This document shows, piece by piece, positions 1-7,014 of a stretch of 17,414 nucleotides of DNA (position 1 is its first letter; every line of letters begins with the position of its first letter). Source of the stretch: Ruminococcaceae bacterium UBA5396. GTDB taxonomy: Bacteria > Bacillota > Clostridia > Oscillospirales > Acutalibacteraceae. The translations under genes and the position numbers were made by a program. The stretch is from the NCBI GenBank assembly GCA_002410715.1, contig DHOG01000104.1, forward strand, positions 22,067-39,480. The letters run 5' to 3'. The notes under the pieces are model-generated. The model was not told the origin of the DNA. It worked only from the letters and a program-made list of their open reading frames with translations, and ran no database searches.

Positions 1-423
1 AGCTGCCAAAACAACACCATGCTGCTGGTTATGCCGCTGTTCTCACTGTTCATTGCATTTACCGTTCCCGGCGGCGTCGGTATTTACTGGATAAGCTCCA
101 ACATTATTGCTGTAGTCCAAACATTTATTCTTAACAAAATCTATAATCCTGCCAAAATACGCGCCCAGGCGGAACAGGAATATCAGGAGCGCCGCCGTCA
201 GAAGCGGGAGGATAAAAAGCGTCTTGCAGAAGCCCGCGCCAGAGAAAATGCCGAGTTGAACGCCATGAACCAAAAAAGCGGCAAAGGAAAAAAACAATCA
301 AAGAGAGCACCTGCCTCCCAAAATTCAGGTAAAAAGAAGGCGGAGGATGCCGCAGCCGATCAGACCGATAAACCGGATGGTGTGGAGAATGAAGAGAGCG
401 ATGAAACGAACAGCCGCTCGTGA
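1..423 (+). CDS. yidC: YidC/Oxa1-family membrane protein insertase, C-terminal part (5' truncated by window)
   Basis: The reading frame is open from base 1 to the TGA at 421-423, so only the last 140 residues are seen. YidC inserts and folds inner-membrane proteins, alone or with SecYEG. Visible are a hydrophobic stretch (MPLFSLFIAFTVPGGVGIYW) and the following ISSNIIAVVQ segment, which match the last two transmembrane helices of the family (small-residue turn, then YW and a QxxIL-type end). After about residue 55 comes a long basic and then acidic tail with many Lys, Arg, Glu and Ala, typical of Gram-positive YidC proteins and thought to contact the ribosome. The next gene, jag, starts 14 bases downstream, and yidC-jag is a conserved pair near the replication origin of Firmicutes. 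The first in-frame ATG (19) is internal, not the start. Confidence 0.93.
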   Translation, partial: SCQNNTMLLVMPLFSLFIAFTVPGGVGIYWISSNIIAVVQTFILNKIYNPAKIRAQAEQEYQERRRQKREDKKRLAEARARENAELNAMNQKSGKGKKQSKRAPASQNSGKKKAEDAAADQTDKPDGVENEESDETNSRS

Positions 424-437
424 AAGGATGAAATCAC

Positions 438-1355
438 TTGCTGAGGGAAGTAATCAAGGAAGCAGAGACGATTGAAGAAGCGAAAATGCAGGCAGCTGTA
501 GAGTTGGAAATGCCTGCCGGAGAGCTGCAGTTTGAAATTTTGCAGATGCCCCAAAAAAAGAGGCTTGGCTTATTCGGCGGATGTCCCGCACAGGTTCGCG
601 CTTATTATGAAATCACCCCCGCCCGCCGCGCAGCCGCCTATCTTCGTGAAATCCTGGTTGGCATGGGTGCCCAAACCCCCCAAATAATCATACGGGAAGA
701 GGAAAATGGCTGTGTGCTCAACCTGGAGGGAGAGGATCTCGGCTTTATCATCGGCCGCAGAGGCGAAACGCTGGACGCCATTCAATATTTAACTGGGCTG
801 GTTGCCAACCGCGTCGACAATAGTTATTACAGAGTTACGATTGATATCGGCAACTACCGAGAAAAACGCGAGCAATCACTCCGGGGTCTTGCCCGCAAAA
901 TTGCGGGGCAGGCCACGCGTACAGGCCGCAAAACTACGCTTGAGCCCATGAATCCCTATGAACGCCGTATCATCCATACGGTTGTGCAGGAAATCAAGGG
1001 GGCTTCATCTTGGAGTATCGGGAGCGAACCCAACCGTCGTGTTGTGATTGGCCCTTCCGAGGATAATCCGATGGCAGGCCGCGCCGGACAATCCGCTGAC
1101 CGGTCCAACCGCAGGCGACGGAGCGATCGGAAAGGCGACAAAGCAGGAAGCAATCAGCATGAACACAGCGCCGAAAGACCCGAACGTCCCCAAAGGTCCC
1201 AGCGTTCCGACACCATAGAGCGTCCCGAGCGCACGGTAAGGGAATTTATTCCCCGCAGCAATCCGCTGCCGACGGCGGACGGATCCACGCCCCCATCTAA
1301 AACCCAGTCGGAAAAGGAAGAATCCTCTATATTGTACGGACGGGTTGATTTATAA
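438..1355 (+). CDS. jag: Jag/KhpB RNA-binding protein (Jag-N, KH, R3H domains)
   Basis: A cytoplasmic RNA-binding protein of 305 residues that in other Firmicutes partners KhpA and affects cell elongation and division; older work links it to sporulation (SpoIIIJ-associated protein). Residues 1-55 fit the Jag-N domain (EAETIEEAKMQAAVELEM, then a KKRLGLFGG motif). Residues about 92-140 form a KH domain with the loop IGRRGE at 105-110. Residues about 145-206 form an R3H domain, with the R-x3-H signature at R176 and H180. After about residue 210 a low-complexity basic/Pro/Ser tail of roughly 95 residues follows, longer than in many homologues. The start is a TTG at 438: AAAGGA at 423-428 lies 9 bases upstream, and the ATG at 428 is in another frame. 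The gene is probably cotranscribed with yidC and is ended by the terminator at 1361. Confidence 0.92.
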   Translation: MLREVIKEAETIEEAKMQAAVELEMPAGELQFEILQMPQKKRLGLFGGCPAQVRAYYEITPARRAAAYLREILVGMGAQTPQIIIREEENGCVLNLEGEDLGFIIGRRGETLDAIQYLTGLVANRVDNSYYRVTIDIGNYREKREQSLRGLARKIAGQATRTGRKTTLEPMNPYERRIIHTVVQEIKGASSWSIGSEPNRRVVIGPSEDNPMAGRAGQSADRSNRRRRSDRKGDKAGSNQHEHSAERPERPQRSQRSDTIERPERTVREFIPRSNPLPTADGSTPPSKTQSEKEESSILYGRVDL

Positions 1356-1360
1356 TTTCA

Positions 1361-1402
1361 ATAATTCCCCCATGCTGAAAAGCATGGGGGAATTATATTT
1401 TT
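1361..1402 (+). terminator. Strong rho-independent terminator after jag
   Basis: A perfect 16-bp stem (ATAATTCCCCCATGCT at 1361-1376 pairing with 1381-1396) closes a GAAA tetraloop, and ATTTTTG follows. It lies 5 bases after the jag stop, so it ends the yidC-jag transcript. Confidence 0.93.
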
Positions 1403-1416
1403 GTTGGCTTTAGCCT

Positions 1417-1445
1417 GTTTTGACGCGTCTTGTACGCGTCAAAAC
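1417..1445. repeat. Perfect 12-bp inverted repeat with ACGCGT core
   Basis: GTTTTGACGCGT at 1417-1428 pairs perfectly with 1434-1445 around the 5-base loop CTTGT. It sits 15 bases beyond the jag terminator and about 180 bases before the next gene. The flanking A and T runs would let it act as a second, bidirectional terminator. Its ACGCGT half-sites could instead be a protein-binding palindrome. The sequence does not decide between these. Confidence 0.6.
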
Positions 1446-1549
1446 AAAATTCGGTTTTATCAATCCTGTATCTATTTATATTATGTTTACCTAATGCTGC
1501 AAAATGCTACAACAAAAAAATCAGGTTATGAAAAGAAATAGTCATACCC

Positions 1550-1578
1550 GCATACATTTCGATTCCCTTTCATATACA
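1550..1578 (+). promoter_or_regulatory. Candidate sporulation-sigma promoter for the LysM/GH18 gene
   Basis: GCATACA at 1550-1556 and CATATACA at 1571-1578 are 14 bases apart, about 45 bases upstream of the chosen ATG. The -10-like CATATACA resembles the CATA-type -10 elements of SigE/SigG/SigK promoters, which would suit a spore-lytic gene. The -35 match is loose, and the AT-rich spacer offers other possibilities. This is a tentative reading. Confidence 0.25.
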
Positions 1579-1623
1579 TTGGAATGGACAAAAAGAAGAA
1601 TCAATCGAAAAGGTGTGAAGAAT

Positions 1624-2904
1624 ATGGTAATCTATACTGTCAGACGGGGAGACAGCCTTTATACGATTGGCAGGCAATTTGGGGTAACGGCGCAGAAACT
1701 TGCCCAAGACAACCAGATTCCCAATCCCGACCAGTTAGCCTTGGGACAAACCATTGTAATTGCAGTTGACAGCATCCGGCATACCATCGCGCCGGGGGAA
1801 TCGTTATTTACCATTGCCCGCCGCTACGGCACAACCGTAGGCCAGATTCTGGAGGTCAACCCCGAAGTTACCAATCCTGCTGCGATTTATCCGGGACAGG
1901 TTATTATTGTTCCGGTGCCCGATCAAAAGCTGGGTTCAATTGACGTCAACGGTTATGCTTTCCCCACCATTACCCAAAACGTGCTTGCAGCCACCCTTCC
2001 CCATCTTACATACATCAGTCCGTTCAGCTATGAGGTGAGGCCGGACGGAAGCATTGCCCCCATCAACGACAATCAGATGATTGAGTCTGCAAGAGCGCAG
2101 AATGTTGCGCCTCTTATGGTAATTACCAATATTGAGGAGGGCGGCAGCTTCAGCAGCGACCTTGGGCGCACAATTCTCACCAATCAACAGGTGCAGACCA
2201 CTTTGCTGAACAATGTTGTGCAAACCCTACAGGACAAAAATTACTACGGATTGGATATTGACTTTGAATATATTTATCCCGATGACCGAGAGGCCTATAA
2301 CCGATTCTTACGCAGAGTGGTGGATCGTCTGCGCCCGCTTGGCTATACAGTTACCACCGCCCTGGCACCAAAAACCAGAGCCGACCAGCCCGGCCTTCTA
2401 TATGAAGCGCATGACTATGCCTTCCACGGGGCAACCGTTGACCATGTGATTCTTATGACGTATGAATGGGGTTATACCTACAGTCCCCCTCGCGCTGTTG
2501 CTCCATTGAATCTGGTGGAGGAGGTGCTGCAATATGCGGTGACCGAGATTCCAAGCGAGAAAATTCTAATGGGGATACCAAATTACGGCTATAACTGGAC
2601 ACTTCCGTTTGTACAGGGATCGGCGGCGCAGACCATTTCTCACACTGCCGCCGTCAATCTGGCTTTGCGTGAAGGAGCCGAAATCCAATTCGACCAGGAA
2701 GCTCAGAGTCCCTTTTTTAACTATTATGATGATCAGGGACGGGAGCATGAAGTCTGGTTTGAGGATGCGCGCAGCATAGAAGCCAAGCTGGCGTTGGTTG
2801 ATCAGTATAACCTCGGCGGGGTGAGCTACTGGACGGTAAACAGCTTTTTCCCGCAGAACTGGCTGGTATTGGAATCGATGTATAATGTAAATAAAGTGAT
2901 ATAA
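1624..2904 (+). CDS. LysM-LysM-GH18 protein, spore cortex-lytic SleL/YaaH-like
   Basis: A 426-residue protein. Residues 1-47 and about 51-97 are two LysM repeats (YTVRRGDSLYTIGRQFGV and HTIAPGESLFTIARRYGT), which bind peptidoglycan. Residues about 105-426 are a glycoside hydrolase family 18 barrel. The catalytic DxDxE is at D211, D213 and E215 (GLDIDFEYI), and LMTYEWGY is a conserved barrel strand. Domain order and length match SleL/YaaH, the N-acetylglucosaminidases that degrade cortex peptidoglycan during spore germination. There is no signal peptide, as in SleL of Bacillus. The start at 1624 is chosen because AAGGTG lies 8-13 bases upstream and LysM begins at once; an in-frame ATG at 1504 would add 40 unconserved residues. 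The gene stands alone between two terminators. A spore role is inferred from the architecture; a vegetative cell-wall role is possible. Confidence 0.88.
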   Translation: MVIYTVRRGDSLYTIGRQFGVTAQKLAQDNQIPNPDQLALGQTIVIAVDSIRHTIAPGESLFTIARRYGTTVGQILEVNPEVTNPAAIYPGQVIIVPVPDQKLGSIDVNGYAFPTITQNVLAATLPHLTYISPFSYEVRPDGSIAPINDNQMIESARAQNVAPLMVITNIEEGGSFSSDLGRTILTNQQVQTTLLNNVVQTLQDKNYYGLDIDFEYIYPDDREAYNRFLRRVVDRLRPLGYTVTTALAPKTRADQPGLLYEAHDYAFHGATVDHVILMTYEWGYTYSPPRAVAPLNLVEEVLQYAVTEIPSEKILMGIPNYGYNWTLPFVQGSAAQTISHTAAVNLALREGAEIQFDQEAQSPFFNYYDDQGREHEVWFEDARSIEAKLALVDQYNLGGVSYWTVNSFFPQNWLVLESMYNVNKVI

Positions 2905-2938
2905 ACAAGAAGGTGTTGCACTGCAACACCTTCTTGTT
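2904..2938. terminator. Bidirectional terminator between convergent LysM/GH18 and fapA genes
   Basis: AACAAGAAGGTGTTG starting at 2904 pairs perfectly with CAACACCTTCTTGTT ending at 2938, around the loop CACTG. The stem begins at the last base of the LysM/GH18 stop codon and ends 26 bases before the fapA stop, so it can serve both genes. The T tract is short on either strand. Confidence 0.8.
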
Positions 2939-2964
2939 ATGAATGTAACCACAGCCGTGGGCCG

Positions 2965-4404
2965 TCATATGGCAGGACCATGACGAATTTCTCCGTCGTA
3001 AAAATAGACCATGACATGGTGTAAGGGGTCGGTGACCGACAGCTGTTCACCCCCAATTTTGATGATTGTCCCGGGATATATGGTTCTTTTGCAGATGATT
3101 CTGCCGCATTCATTGGTTTCAATGGTATGATTCAACATCACAAGCTCGTGGTTTTCCTGGGTAAACCTTTTCGAAAGCACCTCAAGGCTATGCCGAGCTT
3201 CTTGAAGCGTCTCCTTTTTTTCGTTATCCAAACGCCCGGCGGTCTCAATCTGCTCAAGCAGCAAAATCAACCGTTCCAGCATTGAAATCTGTTTTTCCAA
3301 ATCCGGGAGGTCTTTTATGAGCTCCTGCTGTCTTTCAACAATCTTGGGATCAACGCCAAGCTGCAAATAGGTTTTTACGCCGAAGGAAGTGCCGATATTG
3401 GGGGCAATCATATCGTTACCCACAACACAGCTACCTCCTGAAAACCTTGCGAACATACCGGTGATTTCAAGATTTTTTCCGCAGTGTATATCACTATTCA
3501 TAATATATCCCGATCTTATGTTTCCTCTGACAGTAACGTTGCTGTTTTCAATAAACTTTCCATTAAAATCCCCTGAACAGGTAAGGACACTACCGTTTAT
3601 CCCGCTCCGAAGAAGCATATTACCACCCGAAATCAGAGTCGCTGATTCAACAGAACCGTTTATTTCAATGCTGCCCTCGGCTTCAACCGAAAAACCCGAC
3701 AAAACCATACCATTTATCACGATGTTGCCGATTACCTTGATGTTTCCTGTGGAATGGTCGACATCCCCGTTTACGTAGTATGTTTCATTGACATGGATGG
3801 CGCCCCCTATAAAATCGGCATGGCCGTTTTTGGTTGCAATAATCTGGGTGCCCTGCTCGATTAACTCGGTGTTCCTGCCGATAAGATAAGGTGCCGCCCT
3901 TCCTTTTATAGGCAGGCGCTTTTCTCCGGTCACCGAAATTCCCTCCACCCCATCGGTGGGAAGTGTGATTTTACACAGCGCCTGTCCCTTTTCCACATTG
4001 TTAACAATCCCGAGATCCTGAAAATCCACCGTTCCGTCGGCTCTCACCTTGGGTTTAAAATCTTTACTCGTATTAAACAAAATCTCATAGGCGCCGTCTG
4101 TTCCGTTTATTTCCTTTTTCCCTTCGGCGATCCGAATCTTCCGCCGATAGCAGGGCTTTTCCTCCAGCTCTTGCAGCTTTTTGCGGTTTATTCCGTAAGT
4201 AACACCCTCTATATCAAGTGCGGCTTCCATCAAAGCTACCGTCGGCGCGGCACCCCCGTTTTCCGGCGGGTCAATATTGACAAATGCCGCAAGCCGGTCG
4301 CCGGATATAGAAACATGAACCACACAGTCAACGGGCTCCGGAACAGGCTCGGTTTCCGAAGAAGGCTGCGGTATCTCGAGATTTTCCACTTTCTTTATAT
4401 CCAT
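2965..4404 (-). CDS. fapA: DUF342 / FapA-family protein
   Basis: A protein of 479 residues matching the DUF342/FapA family, often named flagellar assembly protein A although its role is poorly known. Residues about 27-190 form the N-terminal DUF342 region. Residues about 197-345 are repeated short beta strands with regularly spaced Gly, Asn and Ile (VNGDVDHSTGNIKVIG, EAEGSIEINGSVESATLISG), as in a right-handed beta-helix. Residues about 352-428 are a predicted coiled coil (VERQQELIKDLPDLEKQISM onward), and a short beta-rich tail ends in YFYDGEIRHGPAI. The start at 4404 is chosen because AAAGGA lies about 9 bases upstream; earlier in-frame ATGs (4425, 4461) have weak sites. It is a single gene, divergent from the FAS cluster, with no flagellar genes nearby. 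Its function here is not known. Confidence 0.85.
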   Translation of the reverse strand: MDIKKVENLEIPQPSSETEPVPEPVDCVVHVSISGDRLAAFVNIDPPENGGAAPTVALMEAALDIEGVTYGINRKKLQELEEKPCYRRKIRIAEGKKEINGTDGAYEILFNTSKDFKPKVRADGTVDFQDLGIVNNVEKGQALCKITLPTDGVEGISVTGEKRLPIKGRAAPYLIGRNTELIEQGTQIIATKNGHADFIGGAIHVNETYYVNGDVDHSTGNIKVIGNIVINGMVLSGFSVEAEGSIEINGSVESATLISGGNMLLRSGINGSVLTCSGDFNGKFIENSNVTVRGNIRSGYIMNSDIHCGKNLEITGMFARFSGGSCVVGNDMIAPNIGTSFGVKTYLQLGVDPKIVERQQELIKDLPDLEKQISMLERLILLLEQIETAGRLDNEKKETLQEARHSLEVLSKRFTQENHELVMLNHTIETNECGRIICKRTIYPGTIIKIGGEQLSVTDPLHHVMVYFYDGEIRHGPAI

Positions 4405-4550
4405 ATAATCAATCCTTTTACACATCATTCTGCTATGCAGACCCCAAAAGTTACTCCGCATTAATTATATCGGCAATCGCTGTGAGAATATAATGTTTTG
4501 TCACCCTTCTTTCACAAGGCGGATACTGTAAAATATGAACAATTATAAAA

Positions 4551-4563
4551 TTTGACTGTCAAA
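4551..4563. promoter_or_regulatory. FabT-like operator 1 (TTTGACTGTCAAA)
   Basis: A perfect inverted repeat TTTGAC-T-GTCAAA just upstream of the acpP -35. It agrees with the TTTGATTATCAAA core that I recall for FabT, the MarR-family FAS-II repressor of streptococci and other Firmicutes, at 11 of 13 positions, including all outer bases. Its centre is 21 bases from the second site, so both lie on the same face of the DNA. Confidence 0.62.
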
Positions 4564-4566
4564 CTA

Positions 4567-4595
4567 TTTACTTTGGCAATCAAATAATCTATAAT
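4567..4595 (+). promoter_or_regulatory. Sigma-A-type promoter of the acpP/FAS-II cluster
   Basis: TTTACT at 4567-4572 (-35) is separated by 17 bases from a perfect TATAAT at 4590-4595 (-10). Transcription should start near 4602, about 25 bases before the acpP ATG. This is the best housekeeping promoter seen upstream of the cluster. Confidence 0.75.
4572..4584. promoter_or_regulatory. FabT-like operator 2 (TTTGGCAATCAAA)
   Basis: An imperfect copy of the same palindrome, with TTTG and CAAA arms and 10 of 13 matches to the FabT core. It overlaps the last base of the -35 and fills most of the spacer of the acpP promoter, where a bound repressor would block RNA polymerase. It is weaker than site 1, and the call rests mainly on position and 21-bp phasing. 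Confidence 0.5.
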
Positions 4596-4627
4596 GGGTT
4601 TTACTTTCAGAAAAGGAGATTATAATT

Positions 4628-4858
4628 ATGACATTCGACACGGTTAAGGAAGTTATATTGGATTGCCTGAAATGCAATGAAGCGGATATTGTTCCCGAGG
4701 CACGGCTTACGGCTGATCTTGGCGCCGATTCTCTTGACGGCGTGGATCTTATTATGGCAATGGAGGATAAGTTCGACATGACCTTCCCTGAGGATGCCGC
4801 AGTAAATATGAGAACCGTCGGCGATATCGTTGCATATATTGAGAATGCCGGAAAATAG
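4628..4858 (+). CDS. acpP: Acyl carrier protein
   Basis: A 76-residue acidic protein, the usual length for ACP, which carries the growing acyl chain in FAS-II as a thioester on 4'-phosphopantetheine. The attachment serine is S35 in LGADSLDGVDL, the family's DSL motif; Gly and Asp replace the more common Thr/Val-Glu just after it. A strong ribosome binding site (AAGGAG) sits 9 bases upstream of the ATG. It is the first gene of the cluster, directly behind the promoter and the tandem FabT-like operators. A hairpin follows before accB, which could let ACP be made in excess over the enzymes, as cells need. Confidence 0.96.
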   Translation: MTFDTVKEVILDCLKCNEADIVPEARLTADLGADSLDGVDLIMAMEDKFDMTFPEDAAVNMRTVGDIVAYIENAGK

Positions 4859-4879
4859 TAGACATGCCTAATGTACCGT

Positions 4880-4910
4880 TACGGCGTAAACGAACGCCGT
4901 AGCGTTCTTT
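4880..4910 (+). terminator. Hairpin between acpP and accB, possible partial terminator/attenuator
   Basis: TACGGCGT at 4880-4887 pairs with ACGCCGTA at 4894-4901 around a 6-base loop, and GCGTTCTTTTA follows. The T tract is interrupted and starts about 3 bases after the stem, so termination is probably partial. It is placed so that acpP mRNA would exceed accB mRNA. Confidence 0.45.
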
Positions 4911-4921
4911 TACACCGTATC

Positions 4922-4936
4922 CTTTGATTGTCAAAG
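4922..4936. promoter_or_regulatory. FabT-like operator 3 upstream of accB
   Basis: CTTTGATTGTCAAAG has perfect 6-base arms and differs from the recalled FabT core TTTGATTATCAAA at a single base, making it the best of the three sites. It ends 5 bases before the accB ribosome binding site GGAGG (4941-4945). No clear promoter is visible directly upstream, so it may act as a roadblock to readthrough from acpP or control a promoter I could not recognise. Confidence 0.65.
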
Positions 4937-4954
4937 TAAAGGAGGCCGGCAAAT

Positions 4955-5419
4955 ATGGAATTTGCTGAAATAAAACAGCTGATGCGGGAGTTTTCCGATT
5001 TGCCCATTACCAAGCTGGATTTGGAATGGGATAAGCTGAAAATTTCCCTCGAAAAACAGGTTGCGGGAGCTGTGCAGACGGTAGACCAGCCTGTAACCTG
5101 TCAACCGATTACGGTGGTTAACCAGCCCCCGGCAGTTGTGTTGTCAGACGAGGATGATTGTAAAGCAAGAGCAAATGAAACAGCGGTATGCTCACCGGTA
5201 GTAGGCGTGTATTATTCCACACCCTCTCCTGACGCCGCCCCCTTTGTACAGGTCGGACAGAGCGTAAAAAAAGGGCAGACGCTTTGCATTGTCGAAGCAA
5301 TGAAGATGATGAATGAAATTCCGGCACCCGTTTCGGGAAAAATCACCCGCATTCTTGCAAACCCGGAAGAGGCGGTTGAATTCAACCAGCCCCTGATGTT
5401 TATACAGGCAGATGAATAA
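4955..5419 (+). CDS. accB: Biotin carboxyl carrier protein of acetyl-CoA carboxylase
   Basis: A 154-residue protein that carries the carboxylated biotin between AccC and AccAD. Residues 1-35 are the conserved N-terminal helix region (FAEIKQLMREF, then DLEWDKLKISLEK). Residues about 38-75 are a Pro/Val/Ala-rich flexible linker. Residues about 78-154 are the biotinyl domain, with the biotin-accepting lysine K117 in EAMKMMNEI. The segment YYSTPSPDAAPFVQVG carries the typical BCCP turn before the hammerhead fold. The start has GGAGG 9 bases upstream. It is the first gene of an acc block and lies right after FabT-like operator 3. A 150-base spacer with a large palindrome separates it from accC. 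Confidence 0.95.
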   Translation: MEFAEIKQLMREFSDLPITKLDLEWDKLKISLEKQVAGAVQTVDQPVTCQPITVVNQPPAVVLSDEDDCKARANETAVCSPVVGVYYSTPSPDAAPFVQVGQSVKKGQTLCIVEAMKMMNEIPAPVSGKITRILANPEEAVEFNQPLMFIQADE

Positions 5420-5438
5420 TCTGTTGACGGTTGTAATA

Positions 5439-5539
5439 ACGAATCTCAAGAATAAAAATCGATAAAATAAAGCGATGCATTCTTTAAGAAGAATGCGTCC
5501 TGAGCGATAATTTTATCGCCACTTTTATTTGAGATTCGT
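5439..5539. repeat. 101-bp palindromic element between accB and accC
   Basis: Outer arms ACGAATCTCAA (5439-5449) and TTGAGATTCGT (5529-5539) are perfect complements. Inside are CGATAAAAT (5460-5468) paired with ATTTTATCG (5510-5518), and a central hairpin GCATTCTT/AAGAATGC (5477-5496, loop TAAG). A second hairpin, GCGATAA-TT-TTATCGC (5504-5519), uses the same bases as the long stem and so excludes it; it is followed by CACTTTTATTT. The whole could be a small MITE-like insertion or a folded mRNA element between cotranscribed genes. No clean target-site duplication is visible. Confidence 0.75.
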
Positions 5540-5569
5540 ATTAGTTTAGCAGAAAGGAAAGGCAGTCCT

Positions 5570-6928
5570 ATGTTCCGAAAAGTACTGGTTGCCAACCGCG
5601 GAGAAATTGCGGTGCGTATTATCCGTTCCTGCAGGGAAATGGGGATTGAAACCGTGGCGGTCTTTTCCACACCCGACCGCGACGCACTGCATGCCCAGCT
5701 TGCCGATGAAGCCATATGTGTAGGGCCTGCCAAGGCACAGGACAGCTATCTCAATATTAAAAACATTCTGTCTGCCGCCATTGTTACCGGCTGTGACGCC
5801 GTCCATCCCGGATTCGGATTCCTGAGCGAAAACCCATGCTTTGCCGAGCTGGTGAGTAAATGCGGACTTGCATTTATCGGACCGGACGGAGATGTAATCC
5901 GCGCCATGGGAAACAAGTCGGAAGCCCGCCGCAGGATGATTGAGTGCGGCGTTCCCGTCGTACCCGGCTCGAAAGGCGGAGTGGGTTCGGTTGAACAGGG
6001 ATTAAAGGCTGCAGCCAAAATCGGTTATCCCGTCCTCATCAAAGCAAGCGCGGGCGGTGGCGGCCGCGGAATGCGTAAAGCCTTCTCTCCCAAGGAGTTC
6101 GCCTCGGCATTTACCACTGCCAAAGCCGAAGCAAAGGCCTGCTTCGGGGATGACGAGGTCTATGTTGAAAAGCTGATCTTGCAGCCCCGGCATATCGAAT
6201 TTCAGATTCTGGCGGACAACCGCGGAAATGTCATTCATCTGGGCGAGCGGGACTGTTCGATTCAAAGACGCAACCAAAAAATGATTGAGGAATCCCCCTC
6301 CCGCGCGTTGAATTCCGAATTGCGTGAGGCGATGGGGGCACACGCAGTCCAGGCGGCACGGGCCGCCGGATACCGCAACGCCGGCACAGTGGAATTTGTG
6401 CTGGACAAGGACGGAAACTATTATTTCATTGAAATGAACACCCGGGTACAGGTAGAGCATCCTGTTACAGAAATGGTGACCGGTGTGGACATTATTCGGG
6501 AACAGATACGGATTGCCGCAGATCTGCCCCTTTCCATACGCCAAGAGGATGTGGAAATCCGAGGCGTTTCGATTGAATGCAGAATCAATGCCGAAAATCC
6601 CCGTGAGGGCTTCCGCCCCTCACCCGGTCAAGTAAGCGGGCTTCATATTCCCGGTGGACCGGGGGTTCGGGTTGATACCGCCCTCTATCCGGGCTGCACC
6701 ATTTCTCCCCATTACGACAGCATGATTGCCAAGTTGATTGTCCATGGCCATACCCGATCCGATGCCATACGCCGCATGAGGCGGGTATTGGAAGAATTCC
6801 TGATCCAAGGTGTTGACACCAATGTAGAGCTTCAATACTTGATTTTGCATCATAAGGATTTCGTTAAAGGGCAGTTTGATACCGGATTTATGGAAAAAAA
6901 CCTGGATCAGCTGATAGCAGAAGCATAA
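5570..6928 (+). CDS. accC: Acetyl-CoA carboxylase, biotin carboxylase subunit
   Basis: A 452-residue ATP-grasp enzyme that carboxylates the biotin of AccB using ATP and bicarbonate, the first half of malonyl-CoA synthesis. The N-terminal domain starts KVLVANRGEIAVRIIR; HPGFGFLSEN is at 79-88. ATP-binding residues include K116, K158 and the glycine-rich loop GGGGRGM (162-168). The metal and catalytic residues fit E275, E288 and R292 in FIEMNTRVQVEHPVTE. The C-terminal domain ends at the expected length (E. coli AccC has 449 residues). The start ATG follows AGAAAGGAAAGG. It lies between accB and accD in the acc block and appears complete, with no missing key residue. Confidence 0.97.
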   Translation: MFRKVLVANRGEIAVRIIRSCREMGIETVAVFSTPDRDALHAQLADEAICVGPAKAQDSYLNIKNILSAAIVTGCDAVHPGFGFLSENPCFAELVSKCGLAFIGPDGDVIRAMGNKSEARRRMIECGVPVVPGSKGGVGSVEQGLKAAAKIGYPVLIKASAGGGGRGMRKAFSPKEFASAFTTAKAEAKACFGDDEVYVEKLILQPRHIEFQILADNRGNVIHLGERDCSIQRRNQKMIEESPSRALNSELREAMGAHAVQAARAAGYRNAGTVEFVLDKDGNYYFIEMNTRVQVEHPVTEMVTGVDIIREQIRIAADLPLSIRQEDVEIRGVSIECRINAENPREGFRPSPGQVSGLHIPGGPGVRVDTALYPGCTISPHYDSMIAKLIVHGHTRSDAIRRMRRVLEEFLIQGVDTNVELQYLILHHKDFVKGQFDTGFMEKNLDQLIAEA

Positions 6929-7014
6929 AGAGTTGAAGGTATTCTTTCAACCTAAAGTGAGCCATATGTTAACGAACTATATTCCTGATATGTCAGAAAG
7001 GATTGACACCCAAC

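Noticed and set aside
1504..1623. Upstream start that would add 40 residues to the LysM/GH18 protein
   Set aside because: The extra residues are not a signal peptide or LysM, and the ATG at 1624 has a good ribosome binding site at once followed by a LysM repeat.
6933..6953. GTTGAA / TTCAAC pair before accD as another FabT-type operator
   Set aside because: The arms are 8 bases apart and lack the TTTGA-N3-TCAAA spacing of the other three sites.
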